This document shows positions 25,534 through 34,177 of a DNA stretch of 64,000 nucleotides, piece after piece. A model generated the notes under the pieces. That model was not told the DNA's origin. It worked only from the letters and a program-made list of their open reading frames with translations, and did not search any database. The stretch is from contig CAYONP010000002.1 in NCBI GenBank assembly GCA_964405335.1, forward strand, positions 1 through 64,000. The letters run 5' to 3'. The DNA comes from CAYONP01 sp964405335. GTDB taxonomy: Bacteria; Armatimonadota; UBA10988. Numbering within the stretch: position 1 is the stretch's first letter; every line of letters begins with the position of its first letter. A program made the translations under genes and the position numbers.

Positions 25534-26525
25534 TAGACCGCCTCCTCGCGGGCGACCTCGTAGGCGCGGACCACCTCATCGAGCGGCGTGCCCGGCTGCA
25601 CCATGTGGCTGGTGCAGAAGATGTAGCCGCCGCCGGGTTTGAGGGTGCGCATCAGCCGCCGCACCTCGTCTTCGACCTGGGCCGGGTTCCCTCGCCCGAG
25701 CACGGTGCGCACGTCCAGCCCGCCATAGAGTGCCAGCCGGCCGGCGAATCGTTGCTTGACCCCAAGCATGCTCATCCCGGCCGACTCCTGTAACGGGTGG
25801 GCCATGTCGAAGCCGAGTTCGGCGACGCCCTCGAGCACCGCGCTGATGTCGCCGTCGCTGTGCAGGCTGAGATAGAGCCCACGCGCCTTGACCCGGTCAG
25901 CGATCCGCTGCGTCGCCGGGCGGATGATGCGCTCCCAGAACTCGGGCCGGAAGAGCAGCCCGCTGTTCATGCCCCAGTCGTCCGAGACGTGGATGCAGTC
26001 GACGCCGAGTTCGGCGCAGGTGTCGATGTAGACCTCGTCCCACTCGGCGATGCGCTGGTAGAGCCGGCCGCACAGCTCGGGTTCGAGCGCGGCGGCCATG
26101 AGGTGCCCCTGCAGGCCGAGGAAGCCGTTGCTGCACTCGAACACGCCCGGCGTCTGGACCAGGACGAACCTCCCGCGTCGTCCCTGCTCGTGCTCGACGG
26201 CGCGCCGGATCGGCTCATAGATGGCGGGATTGGCGGGATCGGTCAGCGGCACCTCGACCGCCTCCTCGACGGTCATCACGCGGCCGAAGGTGGGGTCGAG
26301 TTCGACTTGGGCAAAGGCGTCGACCACGCCCCAGTCGAGCAGCCCACCGGCGGGAAAGGCCTGGAAGACGTCGAAGTCGAGCGCGTCGGCGAAGGCCTCC
26401 ATCGAGCCGAACCGGGCGTTGATGTCGTCGATCACCCCCGGCTGGCCGAAGATCCAGCAATAGAGCGGCACCCGGTCGGGCTCACGAAAGGCCAGCGCCT
26501 CGCGCACGCGCTCACGTCCCAGCAT
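25530..26525 (-). CDS. uroporphyrinogen decarboxylase (URO-D) superfamily protein
   Basis: A 331-residue TIM-barrel protein. It has the N-terminal RERVREALAFREPDRVPLYCW, the central GVDCIHVSDDWGMNSGLLF, the LSLHSDGDIS motif and the late GGGYIFCTSHMVQPGTPLD. These features place it in the URO-D superfamily subgroup close to corrinoid methyltransferases (MtaA/MtbA-like) rather than HemE. The HxC zinc motif of true methyltransferases reads H-S-D here, so methyl transfer is doubtful. It precedes the 49-residue ORF and the GT39-like gene. Confidence 0.82.
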   Translation of the reverse strand: MLGRERVREALAFREPDRVPLYCWIFGQPGVIDDINARFGSMEAFADALDFDVFQAFPAGGLLDWGVVDAFAQVELDPTFGRVMTVEEAVEVPLTDPANPAIYEPIRRAVEHEQGRRGRFVLVQTPGVFECSNGFLGLQGHLMAAALEPELCGRLYQRIAEWDEVYIDTCAELGVDCIHVSDDWGMNSGLLFRPEFWERIIRPATQRIADRVKARGLYLSLHSDGDISAVLEGVAELGFDMAHPLQESAGMSMLGVKQRFAGRLALYGGLDVRTVLGRGNPAQVEDEVRRLMRTLKPGGGYIFCTSHMVQPGTPLDEVVRAYEVAREEAVY

Positions 26526-26684
26526 CCCATGCCTCCGCGGTCGGCGGCAGATTGCCGGGTCGGCCGGCCATTCCTCTTCGTCGTCGCCGAACGGCGTTCA
26601 GCCGCCGCTTGGCAACCTTCGCGCGGCGGGTAATGTCGAACAAGGAGCCGGTTCGGACGTTCGAATCGGTGGCTGGAGGCCTGC

Positions 26685-27302
26685 ATGTTCGAGCTGATCC
26701 GGAGCGGCGGCCCGGCGATGTGGCCGCTCGTCCTGGCGTCGATCCTCGCCGTCGCGGTGATGATCGACCGCGCCCTGTTTCTGCTCCACGCGCGCTGCGA
26801 CCGCGAGGAGCTGATCGACGAGGTCACCCGCGCCCTGCGCGAGCAGGGGCATGAGCAAGCGGTCGCCGTCTGCGCCGACTATCGCGGGCCGGTCGCCCGA
26901 GTCGTCCGCCACGCGCTGATCGCCGCCGCGACGACCGACCACGTCGACGAGCTGCGGGCCTCGGTCGAGCGGATGAAACTGCTCCAGCAGTCACTCTGCG
27001 AGCGTCGGCTGTTCGTGCTCGCCACCACCGGCGCGGTGACGCCGTTCATCGGCCTGTTCGGCACCGTGGTCGGCATCCAGCGCGCTTTCGCCGACATCGC
27101 GGCCAGCGGCCAGGCCGGCATCGATGTGGTCGGCCGGGGCATCAGCGAGGCACTGATCGCCACCGCCGCCGGGCTCGGCATCGCGATTGTGGCGGTAATC
27201 GCCTACAACCTCTTCAACACACTGGTCGACCAGGCGACGCTCGAGATGGACCTCGCCGGCGACGAAGTGGTGTCGTTGATCGACGCCGTGCGAAGGAGCT
27301 GA
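26685..27302 (+). CDS. exbB: MotA/TolQ/ExbB proton-channel family protein
   Basis: A 205-residue inner-membrane protein with three hydrophobic helices (about 13-33, 111-133 and 153-175). The family core TTGAVTPFIGLFGTVVGIQRAF and ISEALIATAAGLGIAIVAVIAYN are seen. It forms the proton-motive-force channel with ExbD to energise an outer-membrane process. ATG follows GGAGG. The exbD start lies 1 bp after its stop. No tonB is present nearby. Confidence 0.9.
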   Translation: MFELIRSGGPAMWPLVLASILAVAVMIDRALFLLHARCDREELIDEVTRALREQGHEQAVAVCADYRGPVARVVRHALIAAATTDHVDELRASVERMKLLQQSLCERRLFVLATTGAVTPFIGLFGTVVGIQRAFADIAASGQAGIDVVGRGISEALIATAAGLGIAIVAVIAYNLFNTLVDQATLEMDLAGDEVVSLIDAVRRS

Positions 27303-27303
27303 C

Positions 27304-27840
<537 letters not shown>

Positions 27841-27904
27841 TCGCCGCCTCGGCCGCGGAGGGCTCGGCACGGAGCCGGCCAATCCCCGCGACCGAGGCTG
27901 CACC

Positions 27905-29353
27905 ATGAGCGACACCTGGCGACCCGAGGTCCTTGACGCGCTGCGCGGCATCGTCGGTGACGACAACCTGCTCTGCTCACCCGAGGATCTCTACGTCTTC
28001 GGCTACGACGGCACCGCGCTGGCGCACAAGCCGCCCCGCGCGGTGGCGGTGATCGACTCGGTCGAGCAGGTGAGCGCGGCGATGCGCGCGGCCAACGAAC
28101 TGCGCTTCGCGGTCATCGCCCGGGGCAGCGGCAGCGGCCTGAGCGGTGGCGCGGTGCCCGCCGGCGACGCGGTCATCCTGGCGCTCAACCGGCTCGACCG
28201 CATCCTCGAAATCGACGAGGCGAACCTCACCGCGCTGGTCGAGCCGGGAGTGATCACCCAGACCCTGCACACCGAGGTCGAGGCGCGCGGGCTGTTCTAT
28301 CCGCCCGATCCCGGCAGCGGCAAGATCTGCAGCCTGGGCGGCAACGTGGCCGAGAACTCGGGCGGCCTGCGTGGCCTGAAGTACGGGGTGACCAAAGACT
28401 ACGTCATGGGCCTCGAGGTGGTGCTGCCCACCGGCGAGGTGATCTGGTCGGGCAATAAGTGTGTCAAGGATGCCGCCGGCTATGATCTCAAGCATTTGTT
28501 CATCGGCAGCGAGGGAACGCTCGGCATCTTCACCAAAATTCTGCTCAAGCTGATCCCCAAGCCGGCCGCGCGGCGCACCATGGTGGCCTACTTCAATTCG
28601 ATGCGCGAGGCGGCCGAGGCGACCTCGGCGATCATCGCCGCGCGGGTCATCCCGGCCACGCTGGAGTTCCTCGACAACGTCACCATCCGCTGCGTCGAGG
28701 ACTATGCCAAGCTCGGCCTGAACACCAGCTACGGCGCGCTGCTGCTGATCGAGGTCGATGGCGCGGCCGCGGCGGTCGATCAGGAGGCGGCGACGGTGAC
28801 CGAGGTGTGCCGGGCCAGCGGCGCGGTCGAGTTCCTCAATGCGCGCGACGAGCAGGAGGCGCTCAACTACGCCGCGGCGCGTCGCGTCGCCTTCACCGCG
28901 CTGGCCCGCGTCCGGCCGACGACCATCCTCGAGGATGCCACCGTGCCGCGCAGCAAGCTGCCCGAGATGATCGACGTGATCGAGGCCTGCGCCGAGAAGT
29001 ACCAGCTACAGATTGGCACCTTCGGCCACGCCGGCGATGGCAACCTGCACCCGACGTTTCTCACCGACGAGCGGGACACGGCGGAGCTGAGCCGGCTGGA
29101 GCAGGCGTTCGACGACATCTTCACCGGCGCGCTGCGGCTGGGCGGCACGATTTCGGGCGAGCACGGCACGGGCACGGTCAAGATCCCCTTCCTGGCCAAG
29201 CAGTACAGTGACGACACGCTGGCCCTGATGCGCACGTTGAAGGCGGTGCTGGACCCGCACAACGTGCTCAACCCCGGCAAGATCCTGCAGCCCGGCAAGC
29301 GGATTGGGGAGGGCATCTTGCCGGAGGACGGGAGTGCGTCCACGACCGGATAG
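27905..29353 (+). CDS. glcD: FAD-linked oxidase, glycolate oxidase GlcD type
   Basis: A 482-residue flavoprotein oxidising a 2-hydroxy acid such as glycolate or D-lactate. The PCMH-type FAD domain has RGSGSGLSGGAVP and CSLGGNVAENSGGLRGLKYGVT, then GSEGTLGI. The C-terminal domain has GTFGHAGDGNLHPT and GTISGEHGTG (active-site His residues) and ends DPHNVLNPGKIL. ATG 27905 follows a GAGG at 8 nt. GlcE/GlcF partners are not adjacent, so it may work with other iron-sulfur or cytochrome acceptors. Confidence 0.92.
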   Translation: MSDTWRPEVLDALRGIVGDDNLLCSPEDLYVFGYDGTALAHKPPRAVAVIDSVEQVSAAMRAANELRFAVIARGSGSGLSGGAVPAGDAVILALNRLDRILEIDEANLTALVEPGVITQTLHTEVEARGLFYPPDPGSGKICSLGGNVAENSGGLRGLKYGVTKDYVMGLEVVLPTGEVIWSGNKCVKDAAGYDLKHLFIGSEGTLGIFTKILLKLIPKPAARRTMVAYFNSMREAAEATSAIIAARVIPATLEFLDNVTIRCVEDYAKLGLNTSYGALLLIEVDGAAAAVDQEAATVTEVCRASGAVEFLNARDEQEALNYAAARRVAFTALARVRPTTILEDATVPRSKLPEMIDVIEACAEKYQLQIGTFGHAGDGNLHPTFLTDERDTAELSRLEQAFDDIFTGALRLGGTISGEHGTGTVKIPFLAKQYSDDTLALMRTLKAVLDPHNVLNPGKILQPGKRIGEGILPEDGSASTTG

Positions 29354-29448
29354 CGTCGCCGGCACGCCGGTGGCAACTCCCTTGTAATCCCACCACTAGA
29401 GCTCCGGCTCGGTCAGTGCGGCAGGGTAGGGCTGGGCGGGAGATCGTG

Positions 29449-31584
29449 GTGGATTACACCAGCGGCGCGCTGCTGGCCATGGCCGGCAAGGCTCTGCTCT
29501 GGCTTTCCTTGCTTGCCTCGGCGGCGGCCTTCGTGCTTGGCTGGGCGCGGCGCGAACGACCCGTGCGGTGGCTGCTCGTTGCCGCTACCGCGGCGCTGCT
29601 GGCCGCCTCGGGCCTGCTCCTCTCGGCCTTCTTGCGCAACGACTTTCGCTTCGAGTATGTCGCCGGCCACAGCTCGAGTCAGCTCGCGGTACCCTATCGC
29701 GTGGCCGCCTTGTGGGCCGGCCAAGAAGGCAGCGTGCTGTTCTGGACGGTGCTCGTCGCCCTGGTCGCCTGGCGGCTGGCCGCCGCGCCCAGCGCCGTCG
29801 AGCGCGCCGCCGGCGGTCGACTGGCCGGCCTGCTGGCCGGCATGGTCGCCCTGCTGCTCATCCGCGGGCCGTTCGTTCTCCTGCCCGTGCCGCCGGCCGA
29901 TGGCAACGGCCTCAACCCGCTGCTGCACAACCCGTGGATGTGCATCCACCCGCCGGTGCTGTTCCTTGGCTACGCGCTGCTCGCCGCGCCGTTCGCCCTC
30001 GCCCTGGTGGCCCTGCGCCATGGCGACCAGCAGGCCTGGCTGGCCCCCGCTCGGGCCTACCTGCTGGCCGGCTGGGTGTTCCTCGGCGCGGGCATGATGC
30101 TCGGCGGCTACTGGGCCTACATCACTCTCGGCTGGGGCGGCTTCTGGGCCTGGGATCCGGTTGAGAATGCCAGCCTGATCCCCTGGCTGGTGGCCACCGC
30201 GATGCTCCACAGCGTGGCCGTCCAGGTCCGCAGCGGGGCCATGGCGCGGATGAACCTGGCGTTGGCCACCATCACCCTCGCCGCGGTCGTCTACGGCTCT
30301 TACCTGACCCGCAGCGGCGTGCTGGCGGGGGCCTCGGTGCACAACTTCGAGAGCCTCGGCGGCGACTACAACGCCGCCTGGCTGCTGCTCCTCGCGGTGC
30401 CCACCGCCGCCGGTCTGGTGCCGCTGCTCCGCCGCCCGGCAACCGCCGAAACGGCCATCCCACCCGGCCAGACCTGGCTGGCCAACGGCGCCTGGCTGAT
30501 TCTGGCCATGGCCGCGGTGGTGCTGGTCGGAACGTCGATGCCGCTGATCAGCGGCTGGACCGGACAGAAGACCGCCGTCGATGCCTCGTTCTACGACCGC
30601 ACCCAGTCGCTGCTGTTCGCCCTGCTGACCGTGGTGCTGGTGCTGCAGCTCAAGCCGGCGCAACCGTGGCTGCGCGCGCTGGTGGCCACCGGCGCGCTGC
30701 TCAGCGGGCTCGCCGTGGCGCGGCAGGTGCCGGACGGCGCCCTGCGCTGGGGCCTGGTGGTGCTGTCGACAGGCTGCGGCGCGATGGTCGTGCTCGGCGC
30801 CTGGCGCGCGGCCGACGGCTGGTCACGCGGTCACCGGCGCGGCGTGGGCTCCGGGCTGGCGCACGCCGGCGCGGCGCTGATGGTCCTCGGCGCGGTGCTC
30901 AGCGGACCCGGTCAGCGGGTCGCCAGCGTCAGCCTGGGCGAAGGCGAGACCAGCGCGACGCTCGGGTTTGAGGTCACGTTGGTCGCGCTCGAGCCGCTGG
31001 CCGACGGCCGGCGACTGGTCTTCGCGGCGGACGGCTCACAGGCCGCGGGCGAGATTCGTGAGACCAGCCACGGCGAGCTCCGCACCCCGGCGCTGATCCA
31101 CCGGCCGTGGGGCGATCTGTACCTCGAGCCGGTGCAGATCGAGCAGTCGGCCGGCCGGGTGATCGAGCTGTCGAAGGGCGAGTCGACCGAGCTGGGCGAC
31201 GGCGTGCTGACCTTCAGCTCGTTTGCCATGGGCGGCACCCACGGCGAGGGCGGCATGGCCGTCGGCGCGGCCTTGAGCTACCAGTCCGGCGAGGCGACCC
31301 ACGAGGCCACGCCGCAGTTCATCATCGGCGAAGGCGGGGCGACCAGCCCGCCGACGGCGCTCGGGCCGTACCAGGTCTCCCTGGTCCAGGTCTCGGCCGA
31401 CACCGGCTCGGTGGCCTTGTCGTTGAGTCGAGAAGGGGAGCCGGGCGGACGGTCGAAGGTACTGGTGCAGGTCACCCGGAAGCCGCACATCGGCTGGGTC
31501 TGGCTGGGCACCATCCTCTGTCTCGGTGGCGGTGCCTGGTGTCTCTGGGGACCCGCGGGTCGCCGCAAGGCGTCCGAAGGGTAG
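29449..31584 (+). CDS. ccmF: CcmF-like cytochrome c haem lyase subunit
   Basis: A 711-residue inner-membrane protein with about 14 hydrophobic segments. The haem-handling WWD-type motif GWGGFWAWDPVENASLIPWL is near residue 235-255. YLTRSGVLAGASVHNF and a large periplasmic domain before the last helix match CcmF. It attaches haem to CXXCH motifs in the periplasm. GTG 29449 is chosen (GGGAG at 6 nt); GTG 29416 is the far alternative. The other ccm genes are absent here. The 7-haem cytochrome gene begins 17 bp downstream, so haem lyase and client are probably cotranscribed. Confidence 0.88.
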   Translation: MDYTSGALLAMAGKALLWLSLLASAAAFVLGWARRERPVRWLLVAATAALLAASGLLLSAFLRNDFRFEYVAGHSSSQLAVPYRVAALWAGQEGSVLFWTVLVALVAWRLAAAPSAVERAAGGRLAGLLAGMVALLLIRGPFVLLPVPPADGNGLNPLLHNPWMCIHPPVLFLGYALLAAPFALALVALRHGDQQAWLAPARAYLLAGWVFLGAGMMLGGYWAYITLGWGGFWAWDPVENASLIPWLVATAMLHSVAVQVRSGAMARMNLALATITLAAVVYGSYLTRSGVLAGASVHNFESLGGDYNAAWLLLLAVPTAAGLVPLLRRPATAETAIPPGQTWLANGAWLILAMAAVVLVGTSMPLISGWTGQKTAVDASFYDRTQSLLFALLTVVLVLQLKPAQPWLRALVATGALLSGLAVARQVPDGALRWGLVVLSTGCGAMVVLGAWRAADGWSRGHRRGVGSGLAHAGAALMVLGAVLSGPGQRVASVSLGEGETSATLGFEVTLVALEPLADGRRLVFAADGSQAAGEIRETSHGELRTPALIHRPWGDLYLEPVQIEQSAGRVIELSKGESTELGDGVLTFSSFAMGGTHGEGGMAVGAALSYQSGEATHEATPQFIIGEGGATSPPTALGPYQVSLVQVSADTGSVALSLSREGEPGGRSKVLVQVTRKPHIGWVWLGTILCLGGGAWCLWGPAGRRKASEG

Positions 31585-31601
31585 GGTCAACGGAGACGTC
31601 G

Positions 31602-32588
31602 ATGGTCTGGGTTCGCTGGGGTCGCTTCGCTGTGCCGGGAGTGCTCGCGCTGGCGGTCGTCGCCGCGGTCAATGGTCAGGCGCCGGCCAATGCGCGCTAT
31701 GTCGGCAGCAAGATGTGTCTGACCTGCCACATGCAGCACAATCCCGAGATTGTCACCGGCTTCCCGGCCACCGCGCACATGAACGCGATGGCCGAGGCGA
31801 CCGACGAGAACGTCAAGGCCGACTTCGCCAACGCGCCGTTCGCTCGTGAGCAGGTGGCCTTCACCTTCGGCAGCGGCCACCGGCAGCAGGCCTACCTCGA
31901 CGAGAACTTCCAGGTGCTGCCGGGCAAGTGGGTCATCGCCGAACAGCGCTGGGAGCCGATTGAGGCGGTCGACGCCAAGACCCAGTGCATCGGCTGCCAC
32001 GTCACCGGCTTCGACGCCGAGAAGGGCACCTGGAAGGCCTACGGCGTCGGCTGCGAGGGTTGCCATGGTCCGGGCAGCGTCCACGCTCTGGCCACCGGCG
32101 AGGCAATCAAGAACACCATCCTCGACCTGTACGACCTGGACCCGCACGAGCAGGCGCAAGTCTGCGGGCAGTGCCACGCGCCGGGCCTGGCCAAGGACGG
32201 TGTGCACATGTTCCCGCACACCTACCGGCCGGGCGACGACCTCGAAGAGCACTTCGATCTCGGCGAGCCGGTGCCTGGCGGGATGAACCAGCAATACGCC
32301 GATCTGATCCGCAGCCCGAAGCACTGGGACAACGAGGTGATCTGCAGCACCTGCCACGACCCGCACGTCCAAACGGGCAACGAGTGGCAGTTGCGCCGGC
32401 CGGTGACGGAGCAGTGTCTCTCGTGCCACCGCGCGGCGATGGGCACCACCGAGGCGATTCCGAACCTCGAGGACCACGTGCAGGACAAGGGCGTGACGGC
32501 GCCGCTCGACGCTACCTGCGCCACCTGCCACATGCCCGACGGCCGGCACACCTTCCGCACCGACGCGGTGATGGTTCCCCAGCCCTGA
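31602..32588 (+). CDS. 7-haem cytochrome c (cytochrome c554-like family)
   Basis: A 328-residue exported multihaem cytochrome. After a signal sequence (GVLALAVVAAVNGQA) there are seven CXXCH sites: CLTCH, CIGCH, CEGCH, CGQCH, CSTCH, CLSCH and CATCH. Segments such as RQQAYLDENFQVLPGKWV and GVGCEGCHGPGSVH resemble the cytochrome c554-type fold. ATG 31602 has GGAG at 7 nt. It is a close paralogue of the protein at 43245-44192 (same haem order, shared ATCHMPDGRH ending). It probably shuttles electrons in the periplasm. Confidence 0.9.
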   Translation: MVWVRWGRFAVPGVLALAVVAAVNGQAPANARYVGSKMCLTCHMQHNPEIVTGFPATAHMNAMAEATDENVKADFANAPFAREQVAFTFGSGHRQQAYLDENFQVLPGKWVIAEQRWEPIEAVDAKTQCIGCHVTGFDAEKGTWKAYGVGCEGCHGPGSVHALATGEAIKNTILDLYDLDPHEQAQVCGQCHAPGLAKDGVHMFPHTYRPGDDLEEHFDLGEPVPGGMNQQYADLIRSPKHWDNEVICSTCHDPHVQTGNEWQLRRPVTEQCLSCHRAAMGTTEAIPNLEDHVQDKGVTAPLDATCATCHMPDGRHTFRTDAVMVPQP

Positions 32589-32602
32589 GCCAGAGAAGAG
32601 GA

Positions 32603-32630
32603 AGGCCCGGCGGCAACCGCCGCCGGGCCT
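32603..32630. terminator. bidirectional hairpin between convergent genes
   Basis: 12-bp perfect stem (AGGCCCGGCGGC / GCCGCCGGGCCT) with an AACC loop, 14 bp after the 7-haem cytochrome stop and 18 bp before the convergent secretin-like stop. On the minus strand a pyrimidine-rich TTCCTCTTCTCT follows. Confidence 0.7.
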
Positions 32631-32648
32631 GCAGGGGACGGAACCAGA

Positions 32649-34091
32649 TTACTCCAGCGGCTCGGCGCTGAGCAGCACGACCACCCGCAGCGGATTGGCC
32701 GGCACCTCGGCCGGCCGGTAGATCTCGCCGACCAAGGGCAGGTGGGCGAGCAGCGGGCAGGCGTCGGCCGCGCGATAGTCGCCGACCGGGTCGACGCCGG
32801 CGAGGACGAGCGAGTGGCCCGCGGCGAGGCGGGCCCTGGCGGCGACGCCGGGCACGGTGGTGTTCAGCGCGGCGCGACCCTCGGCCGCGCCGTTGGTCAG
32901 CTCCATCAACACTTCGCCCAGTGCCGGCGTGACCGCCAGCGAGACGCCGCCGCCGGCGGTGCGCCAGGGGACCACCTTCAGGTCACAGGTGGCCACCAGC
33001 CAGTCGACCTGCGGCACGGCGGTGACCGGCAAGCCGGTGCAGTCATCGATGGCGCCGGCGAACGAGAAGCCGAGGCTGAGCCCGAATGACGCCGGCGTGG
33101 CGTTGTCAACCACCAGCGGCTCAAGGGCGAAGCGGTTGTTCCCGGCCGCCGCGGTGAGGATCTGCTCCGCCGCTTCGGACCCGCTGACGGCCAGCCGCGC
33201 CGTCGCGCCCTGCGCCACCGCCGTCGGCGTCCACTCGAACGCGAGCTGCTCGACCTGCTCGGCCGGCAGCACGAACGCCGTGGCATTCAGCCGCAGTCGG
33301 CCGGCCGGCGTGTCGAGTTCTTCGGCCAACGCGACGAAGGTATCGACAGCCGCCTCGTCGCCGACCACGATCAGTCGTGAGCTCGGGTCGAAGCCGATCA
33401 CCGCCGTGATGCCCTCGGGCACGGCCAGCGGCGACTGCAGCGGATGGCCCTGCTCGTCGGTGGCCGTCGAGGGCTCGCTCCAGCGCTTCTGGAACCTGAC
33501 CTGGGCCTCGTCGAGCAGCCGATCACGCACCGCCACGGCTTCGGTGCGGTGACCGAGGAAAGTGTGCGAGGTGGGTGCCGGCGGCGCCTCGGCGCGGACG
33601 ATGGTCAGACCGCCCGGACGGCCCACCACGCCGCGCCGGCCAAACGTCGCGGCCAGTCGGCTGGGTGGCTGGTTGCGGCACAGCAGCAGCTTCTTGACCA
33701 GTCGCTCGCGGTCGAGCACCGGCCGCTGCCCGGGCTGGTCGACCAGCGGTGTGAAGGCGCCGCCGGGCGGCGTCTCGGCGCGGTGGAGCAGGTAGACCTG
33801 GTCGACCTTCGAGACCTCCAGGCCGGCAACTTCGGCGAGGAGCTGCAGTGCGAGGGTCAACGGGACCTGGTCGAGCTGCAGCGAGACCCGCCGCGAGGCG
33901 ACGTTGCGCTGCGCCGCGACGACGCAGCCGGCCGCTTGTGACAACCGCTCGACCACGGTGCTGAGCGGCTCGTCGTGGGCGCTGAGGCTGACTCGCGGAT
34001 CGGCCGCCAGGTCGGCCGCGCACGCCGTCCGGCCCAGGCCGAGCAGCAGCACGCACGGCACGAGCAGGCAAGTCCGTCGAAAACCGCCCAT
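32649..34091 (-). CDS. secretin-like outer-membrane protein with STN domain
   Basis: A 480-residue exported protein. After the signal (CLLVPCVLLLGLGRTACA) comes an STN-type domain (residues 28-105: PRVSLSAHDEPLSTVVERLSQ, RRVSLQLDQVPLTLALQLLAEVAGLEV). The C-terminal part follows secretin lines: SLAVTPALGEVLMEL, then AGHSLVLAGVD, LLAHLPLVGEIYR and RVVVLLSAEP. Those match the 'dG.t.vlgGl ... PlLgdIPllG.lF ... lvilltP' pattern of GspD/PilQ proteins. ATG has GGGAG upstream. It ends the large cytochrome operon and could form or help an outer-membrane pore. Function is inferred. Confidence 0.65.
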   Translation of the reverse strand: MGGFRRTCLLVPCVLLLGLGRTACAADLAADPRVSLSAHDEPLSTVVERLSQAAGCVVAAQRNVASRRVSLQLDQVPLTLALQLLAEVAGLEVSKVDQVYLLHRAETPPGGAFTPLVDQPGQRPVLDRERLVKKLLLCRNQPPSRLAATFGRRGVVGRPGGLTIVRAEAPPAPTSHTFLGHRTEAVAVRDRLLDEAQVRFQKRWSEPSTATDEQGHPLQSPLAVPEGITAVIGFDPSSRLIVVGDEAAVDTFVALAEELDTPAGRLRLNATAFVLPAEQVEQLAFEWTPTAVAQGATARLAVSGSEAAEQILTAAAGNNRFALEPLVVDNATPASFGLSLGFSFAGAIDDCTGLPVTAVPQVDWLVATCDLKVVPWRTAGGGVSLAVTPALGEVLMELTNGAAEGRAALNTTVPGVAARARLAAGHSLVLAGVDPVGDYRAADACPLLAHLPLVGEIYRPAEVPANPLRVVVLLSAEPLE

Positions 34092-34104
34092 GTCGATCTC
34101 CCAA

Positions 34105-34120
34105 CCCGCCCAATGGCGGG
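34105..34120 (-). terminator. small hairpin between 18-haem and secretin-like genes
   Basis: CCCGCC and GGCGGG around a 4-nt loop, in the 86-bp gap. No T-tract; it may attenuate rather than stop transcription. Confidence 0.3.
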
Positions 34121-34177
34121 TCTGCACACGAGACGACCCATCGTGACCCGGTGCATCGAAACTGCCTTCCGCCAAGC

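Noticed and set aside
23423..25642. 739-codon open frame on the plus strand
   Set aside because: Antisense shadow of the GT39-like gene, Gln/Arg/Ala-rich without protein features.
25530..26525. MtaA methyltransferase partner for MtaB
   Set aside because: Lacks the HxC zinc motif and lies 30 kb from mtaB.
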